From positions 1-36,388 of the forward strand of contig CACDKW010000006.1 in the NCBI GenBank assembly GCA_902553465.1: a DNA stretch of 36,388 nucleotides, read 5' to 3'. Below are positions 27,380 through 35,368 of this stretch, one piece after another. Positions within the stretch are counted from its first letter, which is position 1, and each line of letters starts with the position of its first letter. The position numbers and the translations under genes are program-made. The DNA comes from an uncultured Pelagibacteraceae bacterium. GTDB taxonomy: Bacteria; Pseudomonadota; Alphaproteobacteria; Pelagibacterales; Pelagibacteraceae. The notes under the pieces were generated by a model, which was not told the DNA's origin, searched no databases, and saw only the letters and a program-made list of their open reading frames with translations.

Positions 27380-28363
27380 TTAATTTTTTAAAAGCTTGTA
27401 ACTGCTACTCATAAAATAGCTTGTAAATTGAATTAACATACTTACAGCAAATACAGCTAGATATACCGCCATTAGATAAAGTAAATATAATCCGTTTGAT
27501 CCTTGTTGTGTAATTTCAAAAGATATAACAGGACCATTAATAATACTTGCTTTACCTCCCATTCCTAAAAACAAAACTATAAGACAAAGCGGAATACCTA
27601 ATACCAATGATCCGATTGAATTTGTCCAAGCTTTCTTTTTCTCACTGAAACCAGTGTATAAAACATCAACTCTCACATGACCTTCATGCATTAATGCATA
27701 TGCGCTAGCAAATAGATAAAGGGCAGAATACCAGAAACGAACTAAGTCTCCCTGAAAAGCTTGTTCATATTCGAATATAAATCTTGAAACTACAATAAAA
27801 AATTCACTAGCAACAACTAGAACAGCCAACCAAATAAAACCTACTGATCTTGTAAAATAACCAATTACAAAAGAAATTAATATTAAAGGAAAATGAACAA
27901 AGGTAATTCTAAAAGCTGGAATAACTAATTTAACTTTTAAAGTTTCCCCAAAAATTGGTTCAACTAATTTTTCTACAACCATAAATGAAACTATTAAATC
28001 TGCGATTCCAACAATCAAAACTGCCCAAAAAGATGAACGAATAATATAAGAAGTAAATTCCGTAAGAATTCTTGAGTCAGTTTCTAAAGTTTGTTTAATA
28101 GATTTAAATACATAGAAAATTGCTAATAATATTGAAATAAAATATAAAAATAATTGTATATAGGCTGTTGTTAATATTGAACCTTCTAAAGGGTTACTCA
28201 ATTTTTTAAATCCAAATAAGCCATAATGAGCAAATAATTTTTTAACACCAGGCCATTCAAACCAAACTGTTAAAATATTGTTAATTAGAAAAATAAAAGT
28301 AATAGCTAGTATCGAATAACTAAATATCCTTATAATTATCGGTAAATTACTTTTTGAAACCAT
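27380..28363 (-). CDS. dctQ: TRAP transporter small permease (DctQ), enlarged
   Basis: DctQ is the small membrane partner of DctM. The family core lies in the C-terminal two thirds, including RFWYSALYLFASAYALMHEGHVRVDVLYTGFS, where HVRVDVLY is the typical signature, followed by two more helices. At 327 residues it is far longer than the common 160-200. The N-terminal 150 or so residues add about four membrane helices (14-35, 65-90, 107-128 and 150-173 roughly). It lies between dctP, behind a hairpin terminator, and dctM, three bases away. Paired enlargement of DctQ and DctM suggests they belong to one subfamily. Confidence 0.9.
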   Translation of the reverse strand: MVSKSNLPIIIRIFSYSILAITFIFLINNILTVWFEWPGVKKLFAHYGLFGFKKLSNPLEGSILTTAYIQLFLYFISILLAIFYVFKSIKQTLETDSRILTEFTSYIIRSSFWAVLIVGIADLIVSFMVVEKLVEPIFGETLKVKLVIPAFRITFVHFPLILISFVIGYFTRSVGFIWLAVLVVASEFFIVVSRFIFEYEQAFQGDLVRFWYSALYLFASAYALMHEGHVRVDVLYTGFSEKKKAWTNSIGSLVLGIPLCLIVLFLGMGGKASIINGPVISFEITQQGSNGLYLLYLMAVYLAVFAVSMLIQFTSYFMSSSYKLLKN

Positions 28364-28390
28364 AAAATATAAAATTTTGTCTTATTAAAA

Positions 28391-28412
28391 AAGGGCCCTA
28401 AAAAGGGCCCTT
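28391..28412 (-). terminator. Intercistronic hairpin terminator between dctP and dctQ
   Basis: On the minus strand AAGGGCCC (28412-28405) pairs with GGGCCCTT (28398-28391) around a six-base loop. This is an eight-pair stem, six of the pairs G-C, followed by TTTT. It is the strongest intrinsic-terminator shape in the window. It lies 28 bases after the dctP stop and 28 bases before dctQ. It probably lets the abundant binding protein be made in excess over the permeases. The plus strand also has a T run after the stem, but no plus gene uses it. Confidence 0.85.
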
Positions 28413-28440
28413 AATTTTTTATATTATCAAACTTTAAGTA

Positions 28441-29574
28441 TTAAAGTCCTAAAGCTCTGTTTCTTTGAGCAATGTATGGTGAGTCTGACAAGTTTGTCCA
28501 AGCACCAATCTCTTTACGAGCTTTAACAAAAGCTTTATGCGTTCTAGCAGCAAGATCACTGTGTTGTTGAACTTCATCATAAACTTCAGCAGCACCTTTA
28601 GCAAAAGCATCGTAAACTTTGTCATTAAACTTCTCAAGTTTAACACCATGATCGTTTATTAAACGACCTAATGCTGCACCATTTTTAGCATTATACTCAG
28701 CCATTGTAATTTCATCTGCCCAAGCACACGCAGTTTTAATTATCATTTGGTCAGATTTAGTTAAACCTGTAAACCATGATTTATTAACACCACATGCTAA
28801 CATCGAACCAGGTTCGTGCATACCAGGATAGTAATAGTACTTAGCAGCTTCATGGAACTTCATAGCTTCGTCATTCCATGGACCTACCCATTCTGTTGCA
28901 TCGATTGCACCTGACACAAGGTTTTCATAAATTTGTCCACCAGGAAGTGAAATTGGAGAACCACCAAGTTTTCCAAGTACTTGTCCTCCTAATCCAGGCA
29001 TACGCATTTTTAAACCTTTTAGGTCGTTAGCTGATCTAATTTTTTTGTTAAACCAACCACCCATTTGAACTCCAGTGTTACCAGCTATGAAACTTTGAGT
29101 ACCAAAGTCATCAGTTAGCTCATCCCAAAGCGCTTGTCCTCCACCATGGTGAATCCAAGCATTGATTTCAGAATATGTGAAACCAAATGGGCACGCTGTA
29201 AAATATCCAAATGCTGGGTGTTTTTTAACCCAGTAGTAGTCTGCACCGTGATACATTTGCGAGTTACCAGAAGCGACTTCGTCAAATGAGTCAAATGCTT
29301 TAACTCTTTCGTTTGCAGCATAATAAGTAACTTGTATTCTTCCGTCACTCATATCGCTAAGTCTTTTTGCAAGTCTTTGTGCACCAGTACCTAAACCAGG
29401 AAAGTCTCTTGGCCAAGTAGCTACCATAGCTGCTTCTACTCTCTCTGCAGCAACTGCTGGAGCAGCTAAAGATGATGCAGCTACAGCAGCAACACCAGTT
29501 GCAGCAGCAGCTTTAAAGAACTTACGTCTTGAAGGTGATTTATTAACCTTCAATGATTTTTTTTCTTTAATCAT
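28441..29574 (-). CDS. dctP: TRAP transporter periplasmic solute-binding protein (DctP), Tat-type signal
   Basis: The 377-residue receptor binds the solute in the periplasm and hands it to DctQM. The N-terminus carries a twin-arginine motif SRRKFFK at residues 15-21, a mild hydrophobic run of Ala/Val, and likely cleavage after APAVAA (about residue 43). The DctP domain shows ATWPRDFPGLGTGAQRLAKRL at the mature start, GLKMRMPGLGGQVLGKLGG near 186 and VSGAIDATEWVGPWND near 217, as in the mannitol/chloroaromatic/lactate-type receptors. A strong Shine-Dalgarno AGGGAG (29585-29580) lies five bases before the ATG. Its GC looks higher than its neighbours, in keeping with high expression. Tat export would mean it folds before export. 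Confidence 0.94.
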   Translation of the reverse strand: MIKEKKSLKVNKSPSRRKFFKAAAATGVAAVAASSLAAPAVAAERVEAAMVATWPRDFPGLGTGAQRLAKRLSDMSDGRIQVTYYAANERVKAFDSFDEVASGNSQMYHGADYYWVKKHPAFGYFTACPFGFTYSEINAWIHHGGGQALWDELTDDFGTQSFIAGNTGVQMGGWFNKKIRSANDLKGLKMRMPGLGGQVLGKLGGSPISLPGGQIYENLVSGAIDATEWVGPWNDEAMKFHEAAKYYYYPGMHEPGSMLACGVNKSWFTGLTKSDQMIIKTACAWADEITMAEYNAKNGAALGRLINDHGVKLEKFNDKVYDAFAKGAAEVYDEVQQHSDLAARTHKAFVKARKEIGAWTNLSDSPYIAQRNRALGL

Positions 29575-29585
29575 TTTTTCTCCCT

Positions 29586-29603
29586 ATTAGTTAATTAACT
29601 AAT
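29586..29603. promoter_or_regulatory. 18-bp perfect palindrome next to the dctP ribosome-binding site
   Basis: The sequence ATTAGTTAATTAACTAAT is its own reverse complement and ends directly at the dctP Shine-Dalgarno. It could be an operator for a dimeric regulator, or in RNA a seven-pair hairpin beside the SD. A TAATAT (29619-29614) just upstream on the minus strand may be a -10 element. No regulator gene is nearby, so the role is inference. Confidence 0.5.
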
Positions 29604-29671
29604 TTATTTAAACATATTATTGTTGCAGAGTCTTAGAAAAAAAATCAAATTCAACTTAAAGTAGAAATATC

Positions 29672-30448
29672 CTAATTATAAATATTATTTTTACCAGGAA
29701 AAATGCCTTTTATAACTTCGCTGCGATATTTTTTAGCTGCTATTTTAATTTTATATCTAAGATTTTCATATCTTTTTACAAATTTTGGAGACTTTTCAAA
29801 TAATCCAAGTAAATCTTCTGTCACTAAAATTTGTCCATCACAATTTTTTGAGGCTCCTATGCCAATTACAGGAATTTTAGAAATTTTATTAATTTTTTTT
29901 GTTAAGTTTAGAGTAACTGACTCTAAAACAACTGCAAAAGAACCTGCTTTTTCAACAGATATGAGATCATTAATAACTTTTTTTTCTTCTACTTTTTTTT
30001 TTCCTAAGACCCTAAATTTTTTCTTATTAGATATTTTTTGAGGTTGAAGGCCAATATGAGACATTACAGGTATATTATTTTTTTTTAAAATTTTAATTGA
30101 TTTTATAATTTCAGTTCCACCTTCTAATTTAAGAGCATCACATCTTGTTAGTTTTCTTATTTTTTTTGCGTTTTTAAGTGCTAATAATGACGATTTTTCA
30201 TAAGTTCCTTTAGGCATATCTACTACCATAATACTTTTTTTAATTCCTTTCCTAACGGCCTTTCCATGGCCGATCATCATATCAAGAGTAACTTTATTTG
30301 TTGTATTTTCACCATATACAACCATTCCAAGTGAGTCTCCTACTAAAATAATATCACAAAAATTATCTAATATTTCTGCTGTATAAATGTTGTTTGCTGT
30401 AAGACAAACTAAAGGTCTTTTTTTTAAAATTAATTTAATTCTTTTCAC
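29672..30448 (-). CDS. panB: 3-methyl-2-oxobutanoate hydroxymethyltransferase
   Basis: The 258-residue TIM-barrel enzyme adds a hydroxymethyl group from methylene-THF to 2-oxoisovalerate, giving ketopantoate for CoA synthesis. Family residues are present: Asp38 in VGDSLGMVVYG and Asp77 in VVDMPKGTY as metal ligands, Lys107 and Glu109 in KLEGG, catalytic Glu176 in VVLES, and GIGASKNCDGQILVTEDLLG near 196. Several motifs are drifted (VDMPKGTY instead of GDLPFGSY). The start codon is GTG at 30448, with an in-frame stop two codons upstream, so no longer start exists. It follows the FAD oxidase by 16 bases. panC and panE are absent here. Confidence 0.9.
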   Translation of the reverse strand: MKRIKLILKKRPLVCLTANNIYTAEILDNFCDIILVGDSLGMVVYGENTTNKVTLDMMIGHGKAVRKGIKKSIMVVDMPKGTYEKSSLLALKNAKKIRKLTRCDALKLEGGTEIIKSIKILKKNNIPVMSHIGLQPQKISNKKKFRVLGKKKVEEKKVINDLISVEKAGSFAVVLESVTLNLTKKINKISKIPVIGIGASKNCDGQILVTEDLLGLFEKSPKFVKRYENLRYKIKIAAKKYRSEVIKGIFPGKNNIYN

Positions 30449-30464
30449 TAATTAGATTTTTTAA

Positions 30465-31838
30465 TTAGTTAATATCAAAAATTTTTCCAGGATTCATTAT
30501 GTTATTTGGATCCATACTTCTTTTAATTGACTTCATTACTGGTAAGTTGTCTGGATGTTCTTTGAGCAAGTAGTGTTTTTTTTGCAATCCGATACCATGT
30601 TCTCCTGTGATTGTTCCTTCAAGGTCTAATGCCTTTGTAATAAGATTGTCACTATATTCTCTAATTAATTTTTGCTTTTCTTTATCATTCGGATCATACA
30701 AAATAATAGAATGAAAATTACCATCTCCAACATGCCCAACCATTGGAGCTGTTAGACCTTTATTTTTGACTTCTTTTTCAGCCCAAGAAATACATTCTAC
30801 TAGATTCGAAACTGGAACACATATGTCAGTAGAATATACTTTCATATTTTGACCTAAAGCTTTTACAGAATAATATACATCGTGTCTTGCTTTCCATAAT
30901 TTATTTCTTTCTTCAATTGACTCAGCCCATTTAAAGTCACTTCCGCCATTATTTTTTGACAATTCTTCAACAATTTTTATAGATTCTCTATTTGAAGCTT
31001 CACTTCCATGAAATTCAAAAAAAAGAGTTGGTGAAGCTTTTATATTTTCTAACTTTGAATATTTAATACTTATTTCCATTTGTTCTTTATTTAGCATTTC
31101 AATTCTTGCAATAGGAACTCCGTATTGAATTACTTCCTGAGAAGTTAAAACCGCTGAGTCAAGATCTGGAAAATAACAGACTGCACTCATTATACTTTCT
31201 GGAATTGGAGAAAGTCTTAATTGAACTTCTGTTATAATTCCTAAAGTTCCTTCAGATCCTATAAATAAGTTTGTTAAGTTATATCCTGCAGAAGATTTCT
31301 TAGATCGGGTTCCTGTTTTTATTATATCTCCATTTGCTAAAACAACAGTTAATCCCGATACTACTGTTCGCATCGTTCCATATTTAACTGCCATAGTTCC
31401 TGAAGCAGAAGTTGATGCCATACCACCTAAAGCAGCATCGGCGCCTGGATCTATTGGAAAAAAAACTCCATCTTCTCTTAAGTGTTCGTTTAATTGTTTT
31501 CTTGTTACGTTAGCTTGCACTCTACAATCAAAATCACTTGCATTAACACTTAATACTTTGTTCATCTTTTCTAAAGAAATTGTAATGCCATTTTCATTTC
31601 CTACTACATTGCCTTCTAATGATGTTCCAGTTCCAAAAGGTACAACAGGAATTTTATGTTCATTACATAATTTTAATATTTTTGAAACTTCATCATTTGT
31701 TTCTGGAAAAATTACCGCTTTAGATAAGACGGGATCATAAGTGTCTTCACCTCGAGCATAGTTAGCTCTTGTAGATTCCGACATTGAAAACCTACCATTA
31801 AATATACTTTTTAATTCTTTTTGTATCTGTTCATTCAT
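30465..31838 (-). CDS. FAD-linked D-2-hydroxyacid dehydrogenase (D-lactate/glycolate type)
   Basis: The 457-residue protein belongs to the FAD-binding type 4 (VAO) family, close to cytochrome-linked D-lactate dehydrogenase and GlcD. The FAD-binding part has VVPFGTGTSLEGN near 63, FFPIDPGADAALGGMASTSASG near 127 and FIGSEGTLGIITEVQLRLSP near 196. The C-terminal part has the metal/substrate histidines in MVGHVGDGNFHS near 363 and GTITGEHGIGLQKK near 409. glcE and glcF are absent, which favours a single-subunit D-lactate dehydrogenase over glycolate oxidase. It is preceded by a 40-base gap with a possible promoter and is followed by panB. Confidence 0.88.
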   Translation of the reverse strand: MNEQIQKELKSIFNGRFSMSESTRANYARGEDTYDPVLSKAVIFPETNDEVSKILKLCNEHKIPVVPFGTGTSLEGNVVGNENGITISLEKMNKVLSVNASDFDCRVQANVTRKQLNEHLREDGVFFPIDPGADAALGGMASTSASGTMAVKYGTMRTVVSGLTVVLANGDIIKTGTRSKKSSAGYNLTNLFIGSEGTLGIITEVQLRLSPIPESIMSAVCYFPDLDSAVLTSQEVIQYGVPIARIEMLNKEQMEISIKYSKLENIKASPTLFFEFHGSEASNRESIKIVEELSKNNGGSDFKWAESIEERNKLWKARHDVYYSVKALGQNMKVYSTDICVPVSNLVECISWAEKEVKNKGLTAPMVGHVGDGNFHSIILYDPNDKEKQKLIREYSDNLITKALDLEGTITGEHGIGLQKKHYLLKEHPDNLPVMKSIKRSMDPNNIMNPGKIFDIN

Positions 31839-31855
31839 TTTTTAATAATCTTAAA

Positions 31856-31882
31856 ATTATATAATAAATTTTACTATATCAA
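31856..31882 (-). promoter_or_regulatory. Possible promoter for the FAD oxidase and panB
   Basis: On the minus strand TTGATA (31882-31877) and TATAAT (31861-31856) are separated by 15 bases, upstream of the ATG at 31838. The -35 overlaps the aminotransferase stop codon. The -10 is a perfect consensus but the spacing is short, and AT-rich DNA gives such matches by chance. Confidence 0.35.
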
Positions 31883-33042
31883 CTTAACATTTTTTTAATA
31901 TTTTCTAGTGCCTGAGAAATATTATCTTGAGAAGCTGCAAAACTAAAACGTACATAATCTATAGCTTTTTTTCCAAAAGATGTGCCTGGTACAATAGCTA
32001 CTCCTGCTTCATGAAGGCATCTTTTTGTAAATTCTTGTCCATTCATTCCAGTTCCTATAACATTTGGAAAAGCATAAAATGCTCCACCAGGCAAACTACA
32101 TTCGATTCCTTTAATACTATTTAATCCGTCAAATATTAACTTTCTTCTTTTAGTAAATTTTTCCATCATAAAATTTATTGAGTCGTCTGGACCATCCAGG
32201 GCAGCTATTCCTCCAAATTGAATTGCAGCATTTACACATGAATGATTATTTACACAAAATTTATTAACATGTTCTACTAATTTTTCTGGCCATACAGCCC
32301 AACCTAAGCGCCAACCTGTCATTGAATAAGCTTTGCTCCATCCATCAAGAATAATTAATCTATCGTATAAATCTGGATAATTAAAAAAAGTTGGCATTGA
32401 TTTTTCATCATAAATTTGTCTGCTATAAATTTCATCACTCAAAATTGCAACGTTTGGAAATTTTTTTAAACCTTCTGCCAATTTATCTATTTGTTTTTTT
32501 TCTGTAAAAGCACCTGTGGGATTATTGGGATTATTTAATATAATTAAACGAGTATTATTATTAATTAAGGACAATATTTTTTCAGGATTAATTGAAAAAT
32601 CCTTGTTCTCAAGCATGTTTATTGGCACTGCTTTTGCACCAGTATAATTAATCATAGACTCATATATTGGAAAGCCTGGATCTGGATATATTATCTCTGC
32701 TCCTGGCTCACCAAATAATGTTATAGCATAATACATTGTTGGTTTGCCTCCGGGCATAATAATAACTCTTTCAGGATCAATATTTGCATTGTAAAGTTTT
32801 TTAATTTTTCTTGTAACAGCTTGCCTGCATTCAATTGTTCCATTTGAAAGAACATATCCGTGATGACCTTCATCTAATGCTTTTTTTGCTGCATCTACTA
32901 CATGCTTTGGTGATTTAAAATCTGGCTGGCCTATACTTAAGTGAATTATTTTTTTTCCCTCAGCTTCTAATTTTTTTGCTTCTGCTAATATTTTAAATGC
33001 AGACTCAGTTCCTAATCTTTCAAGATTTTTTGCAAGTTTCAT
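31879..33042 (-). CDS. Class I/II PLP-dependent aminotransferase (aspartate/alanine type)
   Basis: The 387-residue fold-type I aminotransferase has the expected motifs: LSIGQPDF near 35, ILNNPNNPTGA at 168-178, Asp203 and Tyr206 in LSDEIYS, PLP-binding Lys237 in LDGWSKAYSMTGWRLGW, and the carboxylate-binding Arg in YVRFSFAAS near 365. The sequence is the AspC/AlaT-like subgroup Ig; amino-acid specificity cannot be read off. It lies four bases after an FMN hydroxyacid dehydrogenase, whose 2-oxo-acid product would be a natural amino acceptor. Alanine from pyruvate is one possibility. Confidence 0.9.
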   Translation of the reverse strand: MKLAKNLERLGTESAFKILAEAKKLEAEGKKIIHLSIGQPDFKSPKHVVDAAKKALDEGHHGYVLSNGTIECRQAVTRKIKKLYNANIDPERVIIMPGGKPTMYYAITLFGEPGAEIIYPDPGFPIYESMINYTGAKAVPINMLENKDFSINPEKILSLINNNTRLIILNNPNNPTGAFTEKKQIDKLAEGLKKFPNVAILSDEIYSRQIYDEKSMPTFFNYPDLYDRLIILDGWSKAYSMTGWRLGWAVWPEKLVEHVNKFCVNNHSCVNAAIQFGGIAALDGPDDSINFMMEKFTKRRKLIFDGLNSIKGIECSLPGGAFYAFPNVIGTGMNGQEFTKRCLHEAGVAIVPGTSFGKKAIDYVRFSFAASQDNISQALENIKKMLS

Positions 33043-33045
33043 TTT

Positions 33046-34197
33046 TTATTTTCTGTAAATAAGTTTTGAACTATTTAACTCACTAAGATTTTTACATCCC
33101 ATCAATATCATATTTCTATTTATTTCATCGTGTAAATTTTGTAATACTTTTTCAACTCCATCTTGACCACCTACACTTAAACCAAATAAAAACATTCTTC
33201 CAAAGCTACATGCCTTAGCTCCAGCAGCTAGCGCTTTTAAAACATGAGTTCCTCTTCTTACTCCACCATCTAATATAATTTCCAATTTATCTCCTACAGC
33301 ATCTGAAATTGCTTTCAATTGATCGAAGGGCGATCTAGATCCATCTAGTTGTCTTCCTCCATGATTAGATATCATTATTGCTGTACAGCCTATATCAATT
33401 GCTCTTTTTGCATCATCAACTGACATAACTCCTTTTAATGCAAATGGACCATCCCACTTTTTTACAATGTATTCTGCATCTTTCCAATTCATTGATGGGT
33501 CATACTGTTCGTTAACATATTGTATAACTGATGTTGTAATATTTGTTCCCTTGTCAGTTTTTTTTGAAACATTAGATAGTTCAAATCTTTCATGAGTTAA
33601 ATAATCAAAAACCCATTTAGGATGAAGAGCAAAACTCATAAGACTTTGAAGTGTTAATTTTGGCGGTGTAGTAAATCCTGTTCTATGATCTCTTTCTCTA
33701 TTTCCAGCAACAAGTGTATCAACGGTAAGACACATTCCATCAAATCCTGCTCTTTTACTTCTTTCAATTAAATCATCAGTTATTGCTTTATCTTTATGAA
33801 CATAGAGTTGAAATAATTTTGGACCACTTGAGATATTAGATATTTCTTCTATCGATGTATTTGCCATAGATGACATACTATAAAATGTTCCAAATTTTTC
33901 AGCTGCTCTTGCTGAAGCTTTATCACCTTCGTAATGGTATAATCTTTGCATAGCAGTTGGTGATAAAAAAACTGGTAGATTAATTTTTTTTCCAAAAATT
34001 GTTGTTGTTAGATCTGGTTTACCTACATTTGCAAGTACATTTGGAATTAAATCACACTTGTTGAATGATTCTGTATTTCTTTTTAAAGTAATCTCATCAT
34101 CTGCTCCTCCATCTATGTAGTGAAAAATTGGAGATGGTAATTTTTTTTTTGCTAATTTTCTAAAATCTTCAAAATTATGACAATTCTTGATACTCAT
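33046..34197 (-). CDS. FMN-dependent L-2-hydroxyacid dehydrogenase, copy 1 (LldD-like)
   Basis: The 383-residue TIM-barrel flavoenzyme oxidises L-2-hydroxy acids such as lactate to 2-oxo acids. The active site is complete: Tyr27 in FHYIDGGADDE, the FQLYVHKD strand near 129, the CLTVDTLVAGNRERD loop near 156, Lys255 in FALKGVMS, catalytic His279 and Arg282 in SNHGGRQLDG, and the FMN-phosphate region LDGGVRRGTHVLKALAAGAKACSFGR. It is a paralog of the gene directly upstream, with residues 1-279 aligning without a gap. Lactate, glycolate or another hydroxy acid are all possible; the electron acceptor is unknown. Confidence 0.92.
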   Translation of the reverse strand: MSIKNCHNFEDFRKLAKKKLPSPIFHYIDGGADDEITLKRNTESFNKCDLIPNVLANVGKPDLTTTIFGKKINLPVFLSPTAMQRLYHYEGDKASARAAEKFGTFYSMSSMANTSIEEISNISSGPKLFQLYVHKDKAITDDLIERSKRAGFDGMCLTVDTLVAGNRERDHRTGFTTPPKLTLQSLMSFALHPKWVFDYLTHERFELSNVSKKTDKGTNITTSVIQYVNEQYDPSMNWKDAEYIVKKWDGPFALKGVMSVDDAKRAIDIGCTAIMISNHGGRQLDGSRSPFDQLKAISDAVGDKLEIILDGGVRRGTHVLKALAAGAKACSFGRMFLFGLSVGGQDGVEKVLQNLHDEINRNMILMGCKNLSELNSSKLIYRK

Positions 34198-34205
34198 TTG
34201 ATAAA

Positions 34206-35360
34206 TTAAATATTTCTAAATCTTAAATTATTTCTATTAAGATCGCTTATTTTGTTACAACCCATTAATTTCATATCTCTCTCTAACTCAGCTTTGTACT
34301 GTCCTAAAGCTCTTTCAACGCCAGCTTGGCCCGCAGCAGCTAAAGCATAAAGATATAATCTACCCCCAGAGCATGCTTTAGCTCCTAAAGATAAAGCTTT
34401 AAGCATATGAGTTCCTCTTTGGAATCCACCTTCACAAATAACATCTAATTTATCACCAACTGCATCTACTATTTCTTGTAATTGATCAAAAGGTGATCTA
34501 GATCCATCTAGTTGTCTTCCTCCATGATTTGAAACCATTATACCTGTACAACCAATATCAACTGCTCTCTTCGCATCTTCAACGCTCATCACCCCTTTCA
34601 AAGCAAAATGACCGCCCCATTGAGAACAAAGTTTTTCAGCATCCTTCCAATTCATAGATTGGTCCAACATAGTAGAAAAATAATTTCCAATTGAAGTGTT
34701 GGTGCTAGTACCTTCTTGTACATAATCTTGGAGGTGTGGTAATTCAAACTTACCTTTTGTTAAATAGTTTATTCCCCACATTGGTTTTGTGGCAAAACTA
34801 AATAAACTTGATAATGTTAGTTTAGGTGGAGAAGTAAAACCTGTCCTTAAATCTCTTTCACGATTTCCACCAGTTATTGTATCAACTGTTAAAGCCATAA
34901 CATCAAATTTAGCCGCCTTTGCTCTTTCTAAGCAAGAATCGTTTAAACCTCTGTCTTTATGAAAATAAAACTGAAACATTTTTGGAGTGTCAATTATGGA
35001 AGATATTTCCTCTACACTCACAGTAGCTAATGCTGAAACGCCAAACATTGTATTAAATTTTTGTGCAGCTTTTCCAACAGCTCTTTCTCCATCATAATGA
35101 AAAAGTCTTTGAAGTGCTGTAGGCGCAAGATAAAAAGGTAGATCAAGTTTTTTTCCAAAAATTGTAGTTGATAAATCGACATTCTCAACTCCTCTTAATA
35201 CATTTGGAACTAAATCAACATCATTGAATGAACTTGTATTTCTTTTATATGTAATTTCATCGTCAGCAGCTCCGTCGATATAATGAAAAATCGGAGAGGG
35301 TAATTTTTTTTTCGCTAATTTTCTAAAATCATTAAAATTATAACAGTCTTTTAATTTCAT
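34206..35360 (-). CDS. FMN-dependent L-2-hydroxyacid dehydrogenase, copy 2 (LldD-like)
   Basis: The 384-residue paralog has the same active-site set at the same numbers: Tyr27 in FHYIDGAADDE, Lys255 in FALKGVMS, and His279 and Arg282 in SNHGGRQLDGSRSPFDQL. It differs from copy 1 around the substrate pocket and lid: FQFYFHKDR against FQLYVHKDK, ALTVDTITGGNRERD against CLTVDTLVAGNRERD, and an unrelated 205-235 lid segment. The phosphate region reads CEGGFQRGTHMLKALSLGAKACSGGR, with GG-F instead of GG-V and Cys for the usual Leu/Ile-Asp. This suggests a different substrate, not redundancy. The copies are eight bases apart. Confidence 0.92.
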   Translation of the reverse strand: MKLKDCYNFNDFRKLAKKKLPSPIFHYIDGAADDEITYKRNTSSFNDVDLVPNVLRGVENVDLSTTIFGKKLDLPFYLAPTALQRLFHYDGERAVGKAAQKFNTMFGVSALATVSVEEISSIIDTPKMFQFYFHKDRGLNDSCLERAKAAKFDVMALTVDTITGGNRERDLRTGFTSPPKLTLSSLFSFATKPMWGINYLTKGKFELPHLQDYVQEGTSTNTSIGNYFSTMLDQSMNWKDAEKLCSQWGGHFALKGVMSVEDAKRAVDIGCTGIMVSNHGGRQLDGSRSPFDQLQEIVDAVGDKLDVICEGGFQRGTHMLKALSLGAKACSGGRLYLYALAAAGQAGVERALGQYKAELERDMKLMGCNKISDLNRNNLRFRNI

Positions 35361-35368
35361 AAATAAAA

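Noticed and set aside
28441-29574. dctP as recently transferred DNA because its GC looks higher than its neighbours
   Set aside because: The rise is explained by strong expression-linked codon choice in an abundant binding protein. There are no mobile-element or boundary signs, and the operon partners look native.
30447-30469. Inverted repeat ACTAATTA/TAATTAGT between the FAD oxidase and panB as a terminator or operator
   Set aside because: The arms are only A/T-pairs plus one G/C pair, overlap both a stop and a start codon, and lack a following T run on the minus strand. Chance is likely in this composition.
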